From Paludibacteraceae bacterium (GTDB taxonomy: Bacteria > Bacteroidota > Bacteroidia > Bacteroidales > Paludibacteraceae): a DNA stretch of 64,000 nt. Both the position numbers and the translations under genes were made by a program. The DNA is taken from contig JAILMN010000010.1 of NCBI GenBank assembly GCA_024692565.1, positions 62,001 to 126,000 of the forward strand. The letters run 5' to 3'. Positions within the stretch are counted from its first letter, which is position 1. Every line of letters begins with the position of its first letter. Below, piece after piece: positions 17,353 to 27,378 of the stretch. The notes beneath the pieces were generated by a model. The model was not told the DNA's origin. It searched no databases and was given only the letters and a program-made list of their open reading frames with translations.

Positions 17353-19282
17353 GATCAATAGACGGTGCGGCTCCTACTGCCTGAATCATCCATTCCTTCG
17401 GAGTTAAGCGCCCTAACTTGTAAATTCTCGCGTATTCATCGGCAAAATCTGCCTGTGTCTTGCATTGCGCAAGATGCTCTTCCAACTGATATTGCACGAT
17501 ATGTCCAAGCGGATAATTCGGCAAATACATCGGCGTATTCACCATATGACTATAGACCGCCAGCAGGATGCAATCATGCTCACCCAAAACCGGTTCATAA
17601 TATTGATTCCATACATCTTTAGCAATCTGCAGCGTAGCTTCGCATAATTCCTTCGCTGTAGCTTTCGGATGCGCGTAAATCCACTTCCACATACTCATAT
17701 CTACCAAACTGACACCCATAATCTCGTACATCGACCAGAATTGGTCCAACACCTCATTCGGATCCTTAATTCCATTTCCCATCTTACTTCCGGGCAATAA
17801 CTGCAAGTCGCGATGTTGCCATAAGAATGCCGAAGCCTCTGTATAAGCCGTATTCGGCACACTGGAAAGCATATAATGGTCGATGAAATACATATCCAGC
17901 ACCTGTTCTACGCAATGCCCGAACTCATGTACGGCGATATTATATCCCTTATAATCCATGCCGTTTGCCGGAATACGCGTGCGCAAACGGGCATCTTCTT
18001 TTCTTCCCAAACAAGGCCATGCGTGACCCGAACCGCGAGCAGGTTCTACCACAATATGCTGCGCAATAGCACGTGCATCTTCCGCATAAAAACCCATCTG
18101 CTGCAGCAATCGAGGCATATCGGCCGCAAACGCATTCGCGTCGGGATACAACTTACGTGTCTGCGCACTCAACTCATCTTCGTTCAGCGAAGCGCGAGCC
18201 TTGAAACCGTCGTACCAGATGTCATATGGACGTAAGTCGCGCCCCAAACGACTCTTGATAATACTGGCAACCTGAGCAACTTGCTTCGAACCTACCAAAG
18301 CACGGAAAAGACTGTCTAATTCCTCAGCGGGAATCTCTACGCCTTCTTCGAAATTACGTATAATACCGCTTGGCGCAGAAGGACAGTACCGATCTTCCTC
18401 AAATAATGCGTGCGCGATATCCAATATCTTCGCGTAGCGCGTGAAAGGCTCCGCTTCCGACACATCCGAATACGGCTTCCATACAAACTCACTGCCATTA
18501 ATAGCTTCCGCCGGAATACTCTGCTCCACAATGCGCTTCATCACCTGATAAATCATCTCCTGCTTCTCTTGCCCATCTTCTTTGCCGTACAATGCCTTCA
18601 ACTCATCGCGCAGATTCCAGTGACTCAGCAAAATCTTGTCTTCCGGCCATAACTGACGCCCGTCTTCCGTGCGCAGATTACCCATGTAGATATTATAATC
18701 CGCGATATAGTTTTCCGCGTTAGCCAGCACTTGTGTCATGCGTGCATTCACTTCTGCCGGCACACGGGTTGTAAATACGTCACCCATTCGCGCCATCGCC
18801 CACTCCTGACGAGTCCAGTTGCGACCCAAACGATTCTTTTCTTCCAAGCTGTAGTGCGGGAAATTCAGAATAGTGATGAACGCCAGTTTATTGGCGAACA
18901 TATCGTCCGAGAAATGCGCTAACGGACTATAGCCGGACATGATCCAGTCGGGTGTCTGCGGCTCAGACGCATTGGTCAACTGAGTCGGACGCAACAACTC
19001 GACCGTCAACATATCTGCCGACTGATAAACCTGTTCAAAAATACGACTGAGCGATTCAAAAAGCGCTACGCGTTCGCTGTCTGTTTGACATTGATAGTCC
19101 TTCACTAATTGTTCAAATTCTTCTTGCGAACCATCCTGTTCAGTCCACAAAGCAGCAGCTTGCGCTACACCGCGCGCCTCGCGGGAATCTTCATTGGCAG
19201 TCATAGTCTTCTGTTGGGATTGTGTGCATGCAACAAAAAGCATTGCGCATAGTGCACATACATAAATAGAAATGTGTTTCAT
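17303..19282 (-). CDS. zinc metallopeptidase lipoprotein (gluzincin, M3-like)
   Basis: 659 aa. A lipobox-type signal (AMLFVACTQS, Cys19) predicts a lipoprotein. The zinc motif AVHEFGHCVEQ (HExxH at about residues 450-454) is followed about 25-30 residues later by TAYTEASAFL, a plausible third zinc-ligand Glu as in M3-type oligopeptidases; GYNIAVHEFGH resembles that family's spacing. No other domain is evident. The family cannot be fixed with certainty (M3 versus another gluzincin clan). Transcribed convergently with pdxB, with real coding overlap at the 3' ends; smpB lies 12 nt upstream on the same strand. Confidence 0.75.
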   Translation of the reverse strand: MKHISIYVCALCAMLFVACTQSQQKTMTANEDSREARGVAQAAALWTEQDGSQEEFEQLVKDYQCQTDSERVALFESLSRIFEQVYQSADMLTVELLRPTQLTNASEPQTPDWIMSGYSPLAHFSDDMFANKLAFITILNFPHYSLEEKNRLGRNWTRQEWAMARMGDVFTTRVPAEVNARMTQVLANAENYIADYNIYMGNLRTEDGRQLWPEDKILLSHWNLRDELKALYGKEDGQEKQEMIYQVMKRIVEQSIPAEAINGSEFVWKPYSDVSEAEPFTRYAKILDIAHALFEEDRYCPSAPSGIIRNFEEGVEIPAEELDSLFRALVGSKQVAQVASIIKSRLGRDLRPYDIWYDGFKARASLNEDELSAQTRKLYPDANAFAADMPRLLQQMGFYAEDARAIAQHIVVEPARGSGHAWPCLGRKEDARLRTRIPANGMDYKGYNIAVHEFGHCVEQVLDMYFIDHYMLSSVPNTAYTEASAFLWQHRDLQLLPGSKMGNGIKDPNEVLDQFWSMYEIMGVSLVDMSMWKWIYAHPKATAKELCEATLQIAKDVWNQYYEPVLGEHDCILLAVYSHMVNTPMYLPNYPLGHIVQYQLEEHLAQCKTQADFADEYARIYKLGRLTPKEWMIQAVGAAPSIDPILRAVDKLCAESQKQ

Positions 19283-19294
19283 AAAGCAGAAAAT

Positions 19295-19762
19295 TTATCT
19301 GAGTTTAGCCGCTTTTATGATCTGTGCGACTTCTCTTTTGTCATCAGCTTCGCGTAACGACTGACGCTTGTCATACGTGTGTTTGCCTTGACACAGCGCA
19401 ATCTCCATCTTTGCCAAACCGCGTTCGTTGATAAATAATTCCAACGGAATAATCGTCTTGCCGGTGTCCTTCGTCGCTTTCTCCAACTTGCGTATCTCGC
19501 GTTTGGTAAGCAGCAACTTGCGGTCGCGTTTGGCTTCATGATTTGCATAACTGCCGAAGCGGTATTCGGCAATATGCATCTGTTTGACGTACATCTCGCC
19601 GTGCTCCACAGCACAATAACTGTCCACCAACGATGCTTTACCTTCACGGATGGACTTGATCTCTGTGCCGAATAATTGGATGCCGGCTGTATAACGGTCA
19701 AGAATAATGTATTCGAATTTCGCCCGTTTATTCAGAATCCGTATGTCGCTTTTCTGTTTCAT
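19295..19762 (-). CDS. smpB: SsrA-binding protein SmpB
   Basis: A 155-aa tmRNA-binding protein for ribosome rescue. Family motifs: [71 protein letters not shown] and a basic C-terminal tail ([19 protein letters not shown]). The ATG at 19762 lies inside the end of the upstream CNNM-type gene (35-nt overlap), so the two are probably translated from one message. No tmRNA gene is visible in the window. Confidence 0.97.
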   Translation of the reverse strand: MKQKSDIRILNKRAKFEYIILDRYTAGIQLFGTEIKSIREGKASLVDSYCAVEHGEMYVKQMHIAEYRFGSYANHEAKRDRKLLLTKREIRKLEKATKDTGKTIIPLELFINERGLAKMEIALCQGKHTYDKRQSLREADDKREVAQIIKAAKLR

Positions 19763-20834
19763 CAGTAGCCTCACTTCTTACAATGGAGCGGTCTAACTTC
19801 TTGTATTTCTTCTGTCTTTGCTCCCAGCGCTCACGGGCATATTGTTGCATATCGATGACGGTATCGTTCTCGTCTATAATCTCCAAACCGAAGATTGTCT
19901 CGATGATATCTTCCAATGTCAAAATACCCACAAACATGCCGTATTCATCGATGATTTGTGCGATTTGACTCTTCTGTTTCAGCATCGAATCAAAGATTGT
20001 TCCGAGAGTCAGATCTTGGTCAAAAGCCGGTAACGGACGTTTGATACCGCCAAGCGTTTTGCGGAAGTGATCTTCCGTCAACTCCTCCAATGCATCATTG
20101 CGCAGTACATAACCGGTGATATACTCCGGAGCCTCAGGTTTATACAACGGGATTCGCGAGAAATGGTCGTATTCATCGTTGTCGTAATAAGCGCGTAGCG
20201 TCATATTCTCCGGCGCAATCTTAGCTACAACACGCGGCGTCATCACATCATAAGCATGAATCGAATCTAAACGCATCAGATTCGTAAATATCTTATTCTC
20301 GTCTTCATCTACCACACCTTCCTCTTCACCTACATTCACCATCGCCAGCACTTCTTCACGACTCACAGACGGGTCATCTTCGTTATCCGGAAACATACGT
20401 GTGATCAATTCCACCAACAGCACAAACGGGTACAGCACAATGATCAGGAAATGAATCGTCCTAGCCGTAAAACCCATCAACTCGCGCCAATAACCCGTAC
20501 CTAATACTTTCGGAATAATCTCTCCGAAAACCAGAATCAGCATTGTGACACAAGCAGATACCAAACCAAACCATTTGGAACCGAAAACCTGCGTCGCTTG
20601 CATACCTACGCCGGCAGCGCCGATAGTGTTCGCAATTGTATTCAATGAAAGAATAGCTGCCAAAGGACGACCGGTGTCATCCTTATATTTGCTCATGAGT
20701 TTGGCAGGCGCATACCCTTCTTCCTCACGCAGGTTGATGTAACTGAGCGAAGTGGACATCAGTACTGACTCCAGAATGGAGCATAGAAAACTGACACCCA
20801 TCGCACCGAATAAAAATACGAGTAATAGTCCCAT
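19728..20834 (-). CDS. CNNM/CorC-type membrane protein (DUF21 plus CBS pair)
   Basis: 368 aa. An N-terminal DUF21 transmembrane domain (four hydrophobic stretches within about residues 1-150, including [17 protein letters not shown] and [12 protein letters not shown]) is followed by two CBS domains ([43 protein letters not shown]). The C-terminal CorC_HlyC domain found in many relatives is not recognisable; the protein ends in a charged tail. The family handles Mg2+/Co2+ efflux or homeostasis. In some T9SS organisms the DUF21/CBS gldE gene belongs to the gliding set, but nothing here supports that specifically. Confidence 0.85.
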   Translation of the reverse strand: MGLLLVFLFGAMGVSFLCSILESVLMSTSLSYINLREEEGYAPAKLMSKYKDDTGRPLAAILSLNTIANTIGAAGVGMQATQVFGSKWFGLVSACVTMLILVFGEIIPKVLGTGYWRELMGFTARTIHFLIIVLYPFVLLVELITRMFPDNEDDPSVSREEVLAMVNVGEEEGVVDEDENKIFTNLMRLDSIHAYDVMTPRVVAKIAPENMTLRAYYDNDEYDHFSRIPLYKPEAPEYITGYVLRNDALEELTEDHFRKTLGGIKRPLPAFDQDLTLGTIFDSMLKQKSQIAQIIDEYGMFVGILTLEDIIETIFGLEIIDENDTVIDMQQYARERWEQRQKKYKKLDRSIVRSEATDETEKRHTDSE

Positions 20835-20863
20835 ACTGTAAATAAATAGCCCTTATTTTCTCA

Positions 20864-20889
20864 AAAGGACAGCCCTTAGACTGTCCTTT
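20864..20889 (-). terminator. hairpin terminator downstream of tRNA-Pro
   Basis: Inverted repeat AAAGGACAG / CTGTCCTTT with an 8-nt loop; on the minus strand it is followed by TTTTGAG. It lies just past the 3' end of tRNA-Pro and before the CNNM-type gene, so it ends the tRNA transcript. Confidence 0.65.
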
Positions 20890-20891
20890 CG

Positions 20892-20964
20892 TCGAGAAGA
20901 CGTGATTCGAACACGCGACCCCTACGTCCCGAACGTAGTGCGCTACCAACTGCGCCACTTCTCG
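20892..20964 (-). tRNA. tRNA-Pro (anticodon CGG)
   Basis: 73 nt. Acceptor CGAGAAG/CTTCTCG fully paired; D arm GCGC/GCGC; anticodon stem CTACG/CGTAG with loop TTCGGGA (anticodon CGG); T arm GCGTG-TTCGAAT-CACGT. CCA not encoded. Confidence 0.94.
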
Positions 20965-20998
20965 CTCACATTTTCACGCTCTTTTTCAAAAACGGGTG

Positions 20999-21030
20999 CA
21001 AAGGTACTGCTTTTTTTTGATATACGCAAA
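20999..21030 (-). promoter_or_regulatory. Promoter for tRNA-Pro
   Basis: Minus strand TTTG (21030-21027), 20 nt, TACCTTTG (21006-20999), about 30 nt before the tRNA 5' end. Intervening sequence includes CGTATATCAAAAAAAAGCAG, the extended motif seen at several promoters here. Confidence 0.7.
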
Positions 21031-23346
21031 TTATTTTGAACTTTTTTTGCGGAAAAAGCGTTTACCGGGCTTAATTGGCTCTGTTTTAGCGATAATTTCG
21101 CGTACATTTGCCTCCGTTAAAGCATTTACATCCGTGCCCTTGGCAATTTGATAATTACCTTCCGGTGTATGGATATAGTCGCCATAACGACCGTGCATCA
21201 CTTTAATCGAACCCCACTGATGAATCGGTTGATCGGCCTGTTGCTTCTCTTCAATCAACTGAATGGCATCTTCCATCGTCAGCGTCAGCGGATCTTTCGT
21301 GCGCGGGATGCTGATAAAACTCTTTCCGTAATGAACATACGGTCCGTACTTGCCTTCACCGATCACCACTTCATTTCCTTCGTATTCACCGAGAGAAATT
21401 GGCAATGCGGTCTTGAATAATTCCAATGCATCATTGAGGGTGATGGAGAATATCGATTGTCCTTTCTTGAGACTCGCAAAGCGCGGTTTATTGGCTGCAG
21501 AGTCACCCAATTGTACACACGGACCGATCTTACTGATTTTCGCAATTACCGGTAATCCCGTAACAGGGTCTTTACCTAACTCACGACCGGCAACTTTTCC
21601 CGATGGAATCGAAGAAAGTAAGGGTTTGAATGCCTTGTAGAATTCATCTACTGTTTGTGACCATTGTGCTTTACCTTCAGCGATGCGGTCGAATTGTTCC
21701 TCCTCATGTGCCGTGAAGTCATAACTCAAGATAGATGGGAAATTAGCTACCAGAAAATCATTGGTGATGCGTCCCAAGTCAGTAGGCAGGAAGCGTTGTG
21801 CGTCCGCTCCGTACATCTCGGTCTTCTGACGTTCGGTCACCATGCCGTTCTTAAGCGTAAGGATAGCTATATCGCGTTTCTGTCCGGCTATCGAACCTTT
21901 CTCCACATATTTGACGTGCTGGATAGTCTCGATGATCGTAGCATATGTGGAAGGACGGCCGATACCCAACTCTTCCATACGTTTCACCAGCGTAGCGTCA
22001 TTGAAGCGTACAGGCGGTTTTGCATACGTTTGAATAGCTTCTGCGCCTTGCAAACGCAGTCTCTCACGCGGAGACATCGCAGGCAGAATACGTCTTTCTT
22101 CTTCCGCCTCATCCGTGGATTGTACATAGACGCGGGTGAAACCGTCGAACGTAATCACTTCGCCGGTAGCTACAAACGCGTATTTGCTACCGAAAACAGA
22201 CACTTCGATAGTCGTCTTTTCGCTCTCTGCATCAGCCATCTGGCTGGCGATAGTGCGCTTCCAAATCAGTTCATATAAACGCTGCTCATCCTTGGTAGCG
22301 CCTGCGCTGAGCGTACTCATGTAGGTCGGACGAATCGCCTCGTGCGCCTCTTGTGCTCCTTTCGTCTTAGTGCGATACTGACGCGTATGTACATATTGCT
22401 TGCCAAACTGCTCTGTGATCACGTCTTTCGAAGTCGCTAAAGCCAGATTAGACAAGTTCACCGAGTCGGTACGCATGTAGGTGATTTTTCCGCTCTCATA
22501 CAACGACTGCGCCAGACGCATGGTCTTGGAAACGCTGAATTTGAGTTTGCGAGCTGCTTCTTGTTGTAACGATGAAGTTGTGAACGGAGGAGCAGGAATA
22601 TGCGTCACCGGTTTACGTTGTACATCGCGTACAATGAACTGCGAACTATTGAGACTCTCTAAAAATTCGATGGCATCTTTCTTGTGCGAAAAACGATGAT
22701 TCAATTCGCACTTCAACACAGACGCATCACCCGGATTTATTCCGATGAAATCGGCGAAAATGCGATAGGAAGAGGATGCACGGAATGCTTCAATATCACG
22801 CTCTTTCTCCACAATCAGTCGAACGGCTACAGACTGTACACGACCGGCAGAAAGACCTGTTGTCACTTTCTTCCAAAGAATCGGAGACAACTCAAATCCC
22901 ACTATGCGGTCCAACACACGACGTGCTTGTTGCGCATTCACCAGGTTATAGTCAATATCCCGCGGGTGCTCAATGGCCTCAAGAATAGCACTCTTGGTGA
23001 TTTCGTGAAATACGATACGTTTGGTATCTTTCTTATCCAGCCCCAATACTTGCGTCAAGTGCCAAGCAATGGCTTCTCCCTCGCGGTCCTCATCGGAAGC
23101 CAACCAAACGGTGTCCGCCTTTTGTGCCTCACGCTTCAACTGCTCAATCAGATGCTCTTTATGCGCGTCAATGGCATAATGAGGTTCATAACCATGCTCG
23201 AAATCAATACCCATCGAGTTCTTACCCACCGGTTCAATGTCGCGAACATGACCTTGACTACTCAAAACGCGATACTCTTTACCTAGAAAAGTACCAATGG
23301 TGTCTGCCTTGTGCGGAGACTCTACTATCACTAAATTTTTGCTCAT
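21031..23346 (-). CDS. topA: DNA topoisomerase I
   Basis: A 771-aa type IA topoisomerase. The TOPRIM domain comprises LVIVESPHKADTIGTFLG and ASDEDREGEAIAWHL. The active-site Tyr is in GKITYMRTDSVNLS at about residue 290. GIGRPSTYATII and repeated C-terminal KYGPYVHYGKSF-like beta units (topo C-terminal repeats; no zinc-finger cysteines) follow, with a basic tail GKRFFRKKSSK. ATG at 23346 is chosen over an in-frame codon 30 nt upstream, because MSKNLVIVESP is the conserved beginning. Divergent from the nfeD-like operon. Confidence 0.96.
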   Translation of the reverse strand: MSKNLVIVESPHKADTIGTFLGKEYRVLSSQGHVRDIEPVGKNSMGIDFEHGYEPHYAIDAHKEHLIEQLKREAQKADTVWLASDEDREGEAIAWHLTQVLGLDKKDTKRIVFHEITKSAILEAIEHPRDIDYNLVNAQQARRVLDRIVGFELSPILWKKVTTGLSAGRVQSVAVRLIVEKERDIEAFRASSSYRIFADFIGINPGDASVLKCELNHRFSHKKDAIEFLESLNSSQFIVRDVQRKPVTHIPAPPFTTSSLQQEAARKLKFSVSKTMRLAQSLYESGKITYMRTDSVNLSNLALATSKDVITEQFGKQYVHTRQYRTKTKGAQEAHEAIRPTYMSTLSAGATKDEQRLYELIWKRTIASQMADAESEKTTIEVSVFGSKYAFVATGEVITFDGFTRVYVQSTDEAEEERRILPAMSPRERLRLQGAEAIQTYAKPPVRFNDATLVKRMEELGIGRPSTYATIIETIQHVKYVEKGSIAGQKRDIAILTLKNGMVTERQKTEMYGADAQRFLPTDLGRITNDFLVANFPSILSYDFTAHEEEQFDRIAEGKAQWSQTVDEFYKAFKPLLSSIPSGKVAGRELGKDPVTGLPVIAKISKIGPCVQLGDSAANKPRFASLKKGQSIFSITLNDALELFKTALPISLGEYEGNEVVIGEGKYGPYVHYGKSFISIPRTKDPLTLTMEDAIQLIEEKQQADQPIHQWGSIKVMHGRYGDYIHTPEGNYQIAKGTDVNALTEANVREIIAKTEPIKPGKRFFRKKSSK

Positions 23347-23387
23347 ATGCACTATATAATAAGGAGTGACCTCCAAAAAATCGGCTG

Positions 23388-23419
23388 CAAAAGTACTATA
23401 AATAATTTATTTGTGCAAA
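23388..23419 (-). promoter_or_regulatory. Promoter for topA
   Basis: Minus strand TTTG (23419-23416), 20 nt, TACTTTTG (23395-23388), then CAGCCG. Leader to the ATG at 23346 is about 35 nt and contains a GGAGG-like stretch. Confidence 0.7.
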
Positions 23420-23432
23420 TTATTTTTTTTTA

Positions 23433-23464
23433 TTTGCGTATATCAAAGATATTTAGTATCTTTG
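23433..23464 (+). promoter_or_regulatory. Promoter for the nfeD-floA-recJ operon
   Basis: TTTG (23433-23436), 20 nt, TATCTTTG (23457-23464), then CACCCG. It lies back to back with the topA promoter (13 nt between the -33 boxes). Confidence 0.7.
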
Positions 23465-23513
23465 CACCCGATTTTGAAAAAATTATTTGAAAATTTTTAT
23501 AGAAAGGACTTGC

Positions 23514-23879
23514 ATGAATACCTTTTTAGTCGTATTATTAATGCTCGCGGGCGTCGCGTTATTACTATTGGAGATGTTCTTATTACCGGGTTTCGGTATC
23601 GCGGGCGTAAGTGGTTTTGCGTGCCTCATAGGTGCGATAGTCGTTGCGTGGTTATTGTTGGGTCGTATGGCCGGTTACATCACTTTAGCGGCCAGCTTGG
23701 TGTTGTCCGGTGTCGCTATCTGGGGATTCCTGCGCAGCAATGCGTTGGATAAGATGGCGTTGGATGCGCAGATTGACAGTCATGTAGAGTTGGCGGACAA
23801 TAAGCTGACCAAGAAAGCAGCGGGTGAAAAGAAAGCACCCAAAGCTCCTAAAAAAGCAACTAACAAAAAGAAAGGATAA
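23514..23879 (+). CDS. NfeD-like small membrane protein
   Basis: A 121-aa membrane protein with two to three hydrophobic segments (FLVVLLMLAGVALLLLEMF, GVSGFACLIGAIVVAWLLL, ITLAASLVLSGVAIW). The LLLEMFLLPGFGIAGVSG pattern is typical of short NfeD proteins. A lysine/alanine/proline-rich tail follows (KKAPKAPKKATNKKKG), and the C-terminal OB-fold domain of longer relatives is absent. The ATG at 23514 follows AAAGGA; a TTG at 23487 is rejected. Its place 3 nt before floA matches the widespread nfeD-floA pairing in membrane microdomain organisation. Confidence 0.8.
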   Translation: MNTFLVVLLMLAGVALLLLEMFLLPGFGIAGVSGFACLIGAIVVAWLLLGRMAGYITLAASLVLSGVAIWGFLRSNALDKMALDAQIDSHVELADNKLTKKAAGEKKAPKAPKKATNKKKG

Positions 23880-23882
23880 ATT

Positions 23883-24860
23883 ATGGACGTATTAAATTGG
23901 ATCTTGATAGCGCTTATCGCCATAGCGCTATGTATTTTCTTCTATTATGTGCCGTTCATGCTATGGATTAACGCCGTAGTAAGTGGTGTGCACATCAGTT
24001 TGATTCAGCTCTTCTTGATGCGTATTCGTAAAGTACCGCCTACGCTGATTGTCAACTGTATGATCGAGGCGCATAAGGCCGGTCTGACGGAGGTGAAACG
24101 TGACGGTTTAGAGGCGCACTACCTTGCCGGAGGACATATTCAACGCGTCGTACACGCGCTCGTGTCCGCAAACAAAGCAGGCATTGATCTCTCATTCCAA
24201 ATGGCTACAGCTATTGACCTTGCCGGACGCGATGTATTCGAAGCCGTGCAGATGAGTGTTAACCCGCGCGTTATCGATACACCGCCGGTAGCAGCAGTTG
24301 CCAAAGATGGTATTCAGTTGATTGCCAAAGCTCGTGTGACTGTGCGTGCGAACATTCGCCAACTCGTCGGAGGTGCAGGTGAAGATACGATTTTGGCTCG
24401 TGTGGGTGAAGGTATAGTCAGCTCTATCGGTAGTGCGGAAAGTCATAAGCAAGTGCTCGAAAACCCCGATTCCATCAGTAAACTCGTGCTTTCCAAAGGT
24501 CTGGATGATGGCACGGCATTCGAGATCCTCTCCATCGATATCGCCGATATTGACGTCGGTAAGAATATCGGTGCACAACTGCAGATGGACCAAGCCGAAG
24601 CCGATAAGAATATCGCCCAAGCGAAAGCAGAGGAACGTCGTGCGATGGCTATCGCCGGTGAGCAGGAAATGAAAGCTAAAGCACAGGAAGCACGCGCGAA
24701 AGTGATTGAGGCTGAAGCACTTGTGCCGCAAGCGATGGCAGATGCGTTCCGTAATGGTAACCTCGGCATCATGGATTACTATCGCATGCAGAATATCCAG
24801 GCTGACACCGCGATGCGCGAGCAGATTGCCGGAGGAGGAGAGAAGAAAACGAAGAAATAA
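23883..24860 (+). CDS. floA: flotillin-like protein FloA
   Basis: A 325-aa FloA/UPF0365 scaffold of functional membrane microdomains. An N-terminal membrane hairpin ([20 protein letters not shown]) is followed by an SPFH-type domain with [41 protein letters not shown] and [18 protein letters not shown]. Then comes an Ala/Glu/Lys-rich coiled coil (residues 235-285, [19 protein letters not shown]) and a short C-terminal region. Partner of the upstream NfeD-like protein. Confidence 0.95.
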   Translation: MDVLNWILIALIAIALCIFFYYVPFMLWINAVVSGVHISLIQLFLMRIRKVPPTLIVNCMIEAHKAGLTEVKRDGLEAHYLAGGHIQRVVHALVSANKAGIDLSFQMATAIDLAGRDVFEAVQMSVNPRVIDTPPVAAVAKDGIQLIAKARVTVRANIRQLVGGAGEDTILARVGEGIVSSIGSAESHKQVLENPDSISKLVLSKGLDDGTAFEILSIDIADIDVGKNIGAQLQMDQAEADKNIAQAKAEERRAMAIAGEQEMKAKAQEARAKVIEAEALVPQAMADAFRNGNLGIMDYYRMQNIQADTAMREQIAGGGEKKTKK

Positions 24861-24875
24861 ATCGTACCTCATCCA

Positions 24876-25661
24876 TTGAAAGTTGCTCTTCTTCAATATC
24901 CTATCGTGTGGGCAAATCCACAGGCAAACATAGGCCTACTGGATGAGCGTTTGCGCGCCATCGCGGGACAAGCGGAAATAGCGGTTGTACCCGAGATGTT
25001 TACCACCGGTTTCTGTACCGACAGACCGGGTTTGGCGGACGAATGGCAAACGGGTGCTATGTCGCAGGCATTGCAACACATGGCGGATACGTATGATTTG
25101 GCGATCATCGGTTCGATGATGGTTACCGATCACGGCAAACTGTTCAACCGAGGGTTTATATTTCGGCCCAGCGACACGCCGCAGTATTATGACAAGCATC
25201 ATCTGTACGCGAGCGGAGGTGAGGCGGAGTTTTTCACGCCGGGCACAGAACGGAAGATATTCGACTATCGCGGCACGAAGATTCGTCTGGCGGTTTGTTA
25301 CGACCTGCGCTTCCCCGTGTGGTTGCGGCAAGATAAAAACAACCTGTATGATATCTTGATTGTTGTCGCTTGTTGGCCTACCGTCCGTATTCAGTACTGG
25401 GATGTGTTGTTGCCCGCGCGGGCAGCAGAGAATCACTGTTACGGAATAGGCGTCAACATAGTCGGGACAGATGGTTTGCAACTCGATTATAACGGTCATT
25501 CGGTAGCGTACGATACGTGGCTGCACGATGTAGCGTGCTTCGAAGACTACGAATCGGGCACGAAAATAGTGGATTTGTCTATTGAGAAACTGCGGCATTT
25601 CCGTGAGGTTTTACCGCAATGGAAAGAAGCGGATAATTACGAACTGAAAAGTGGAAATTAA
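24876..25661 (+). CDS. omega-amidase/nitrilase-family carbon-nitrogen hydrolase (YafV-like)
   Basis: A 261-aa nitrilase-superfamily enzyme. The catalytic triad is visible: Glu in VVPEMFTTGF (about residue 40), Lys in YDKHHLYA (about 106) and Cys in LAVCYDLRFPVW (about 141). The CYDLRFPVWLR context matches YafV/Nit2-type omega-amidases, which hydrolyse alpha-ketoglutaramate or ketosuccinamate. The start is TTG at 24876; no ATG gives the conserved MKVALLQYPIVW beginning. Overlaps recJ by 11 nt. Confidence 0.9.
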   Translation: MKVALLQYPIVWANPQANIGLLDERLRAIAGQAEIAVVPEMFTTGFCTDRPGLADEWQTGAMSQALQHMADTYDLAIIGSMMVTDHGKLFNRGFIFRPSDTPQYYDKHHLYASGGEAEFFTPGTERKIFDYRGTKIRLAVCYDLRFPVWLRQDKNNLYDILIVVACWPTVRIQYWDVLLPARAAENHCYGIGVNIVGTDGLQLDYNGHSVAYDTWLHDVACFEDYESGTKIVDLSIEKLRHFREVLPQWKEADNYELKSGN

Positions 25662-27366
25662 CTGGAAAATAAAAGAACTGACGCTTGAGGAACAGGCCAC
25701 AGCAGAACGTCTATCTAACGAACTGGAAATCAGTCCTGTAGCAGGGCGTCTATTGGCAAGCCGGGGTATCCGTACGGCTGCAGAAGCGCGCTCGTATATA
25801 CGTCCGTCATTGGATAGTCTGCATGACCCGTTCCTGATGCGCGATATGGGAGCGGCAGTAGATCGTTTGTGTCGGGCTATCGACAACCATGAGCGTATCA
25901 TGGTCTATGGCGATTATGATGTAGATGGCACTACGGCTGTCGCACTGATGTACTCGTTCCTGCGTACGCAGACTGACAATCTCATCTATTATATTCCCGA
26001 TCGTTATACCGAAGGATATGGCATCTCCACTAAGGGTATTGACACCGCCAAGGAGAAAGGTTGCACGCTGGTCATTGCCTTGGACTGCGGTATCAAAGCC
26101 GTGGATAAGATGGACTATGCCAATAATTTGGGAGTGGACTTCATCGTCTGCGACCATCATACGCCCGGAGATATAACACCTCGGGCAGTAGCGGTACTGA
26201 ATATGAAACGTGCGGATTGTCTTTATCCGTTCAAAGAACTCAGCGGTTGCGGCGTGGGCTTCAAATTAGTACAAGCGTATGCGCAGCGCAGAGGTATTGA
26301 TCCGCAGGAAATATACAAACTGTTGCCGCTGCTCGCTATGTCTATTGCCAGCGATATAGTACCGGTGACAGGTGAGAACAGAATCCTTGCTTTCTACGGC
26401 TTGCGCGCCATCAACGCGTTCCCGTCCGTAGGCGTACAAGCCATTATGAAAGTGGCAGGTATCGAAGGCAAGACCATCAATATGAGCGATCTTGTTTATA
26501 AGTTCGGTCCGCGTATCAATGCAGCCGGTCGAATCAAGAGCGGAGCAGAAGCTGTGCGGCTGCTGATCACCGATGATGCAGAGGCAGCATTGCAGTTTGC
26601 GCAAGACATTGATTCGTATAATCAAGACCGACGGGATTTTGATTCTAAGACCACCGACGAAGCACTCGAACAACTGCAAAAAGATCCGATGAATGCGGAG
26701 AGATTTACCACTGTCGTCTATTCGCCTGACTGGCATAAGGGCGTGGTCGGAATAGCTGCAAGCCGTCTGACGGAAACGTATTATCGACCCACTATCGTAC
26801 TGACTGCCGGAGAGGATGATATCATCAGCGGAAGTGCTCGATCGGTAAGCGATTTTGATATCTATACCGCTATCGATTCGTGCCGTGATCTGCTCACCAA
26901 CTTTGGTGGACATAAGTTCGCTGCCGGATTGAGTATGCATAAAGCGGACCTGCCTGAGTTCAAACGTCGTTTTGAAGAGTTTGTGGCAGCGCACATCACG
27001 CCGGAACAGCAACAACCGACATTAGAGATAGAAGCTGAGGTAGAACTGAGCGATATGAATTGGAAGATGTATAAGATTCTGCAATGTTTGGAGCCTTTCG
27101 GTCCGGGTAATGAACGACCGCTGTTCCTCTGCCGCAACCTTATTAACAATCGTAACACGCGCGCGGTAAGCGAAGGCAAGCATCTGCATTTGGACCTTAC
27201 CGACCGCTTCGTTGCGATGGACGGCATCGCCTTCGGGCAAGGAGACAAAGCCGAACATCTGCAGAACGGTCTTGGTGTTGATGTATGCTTCTATCTGGAG
27301 GAGAATAGTTACCGCGGACGCACAACTCTCCAGATGAATGCCCAGGATATAAAGTTGAATGAATAA
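25651..27366 (+). CDS. recJ: single-stranded-DNA-specific exonuclease RecJ
   Basis: A 571-aa 5'-3' ssDNA exonuclease acting in recombination and mismatch repair. DHH-family motifs: YGDYDVDGTTA (about residues 86-96), ALDCGIKA, VCDHHTPG (166-173), GCGVGFKL, INAAGRI and the DHHA1 motif FGGHKFAAGLS. A C-terminal OB-fold region follows (FGPGNERPLFLC...). GTG start lies inside the end of the omega-amidase gene. Last essential-type gene of the nfeD operon. Confidence 0.96.
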   Translation: MEINWKIKELTLEEQATAERLSNELEISPVAGRLLASRGIRTAAEARSYIRPSLDSLHDPFLMRDMGAAVDRLCRAIDNHERIMVYGDYDVDGTTAVALMYSFLRTQTDNLIYYIPDRYTEGYGISTKGIDTAKEKGCTLVIALDCGIKAVDKMDYANNLGVDFIVCDHHTPGDITPRAVAVLNMKRADCLYPFKELSGCGVGFKLVQAYAQRRGIDPQEIYKLLPLLAMSIASDIVPVTGENRILAFYGLRAINAFPSVGVQAIMKVAGIEGKTINMSDLVYKFGPRINAAGRIKSGAEAVRLLITDDAEAALQFAQDIDSYNQDRRDFDSKTTDEALEQLQKDPMNAERFTTVVYSPDWHKGVVGIAASRLTETYYRPTIVLTAGEDDIISGSARSVSDFDIYTAIDSCRDLLTNFGGHKFAAGLSMHKADLPEFKRRFEEFVAAHITPEQQQPTLEIEAEVELSDMNWKMYKILQCLEPFGPGNERPLFLCRNLINNRNTRAVSEGKHLHLDLTDRFVAMDGIAFGQGDKAEHLQNGLGVDVCFYLEENSYRGRTTLQMNAQDIKLNE

Positions 27367-27378
27367 AAATACGATACT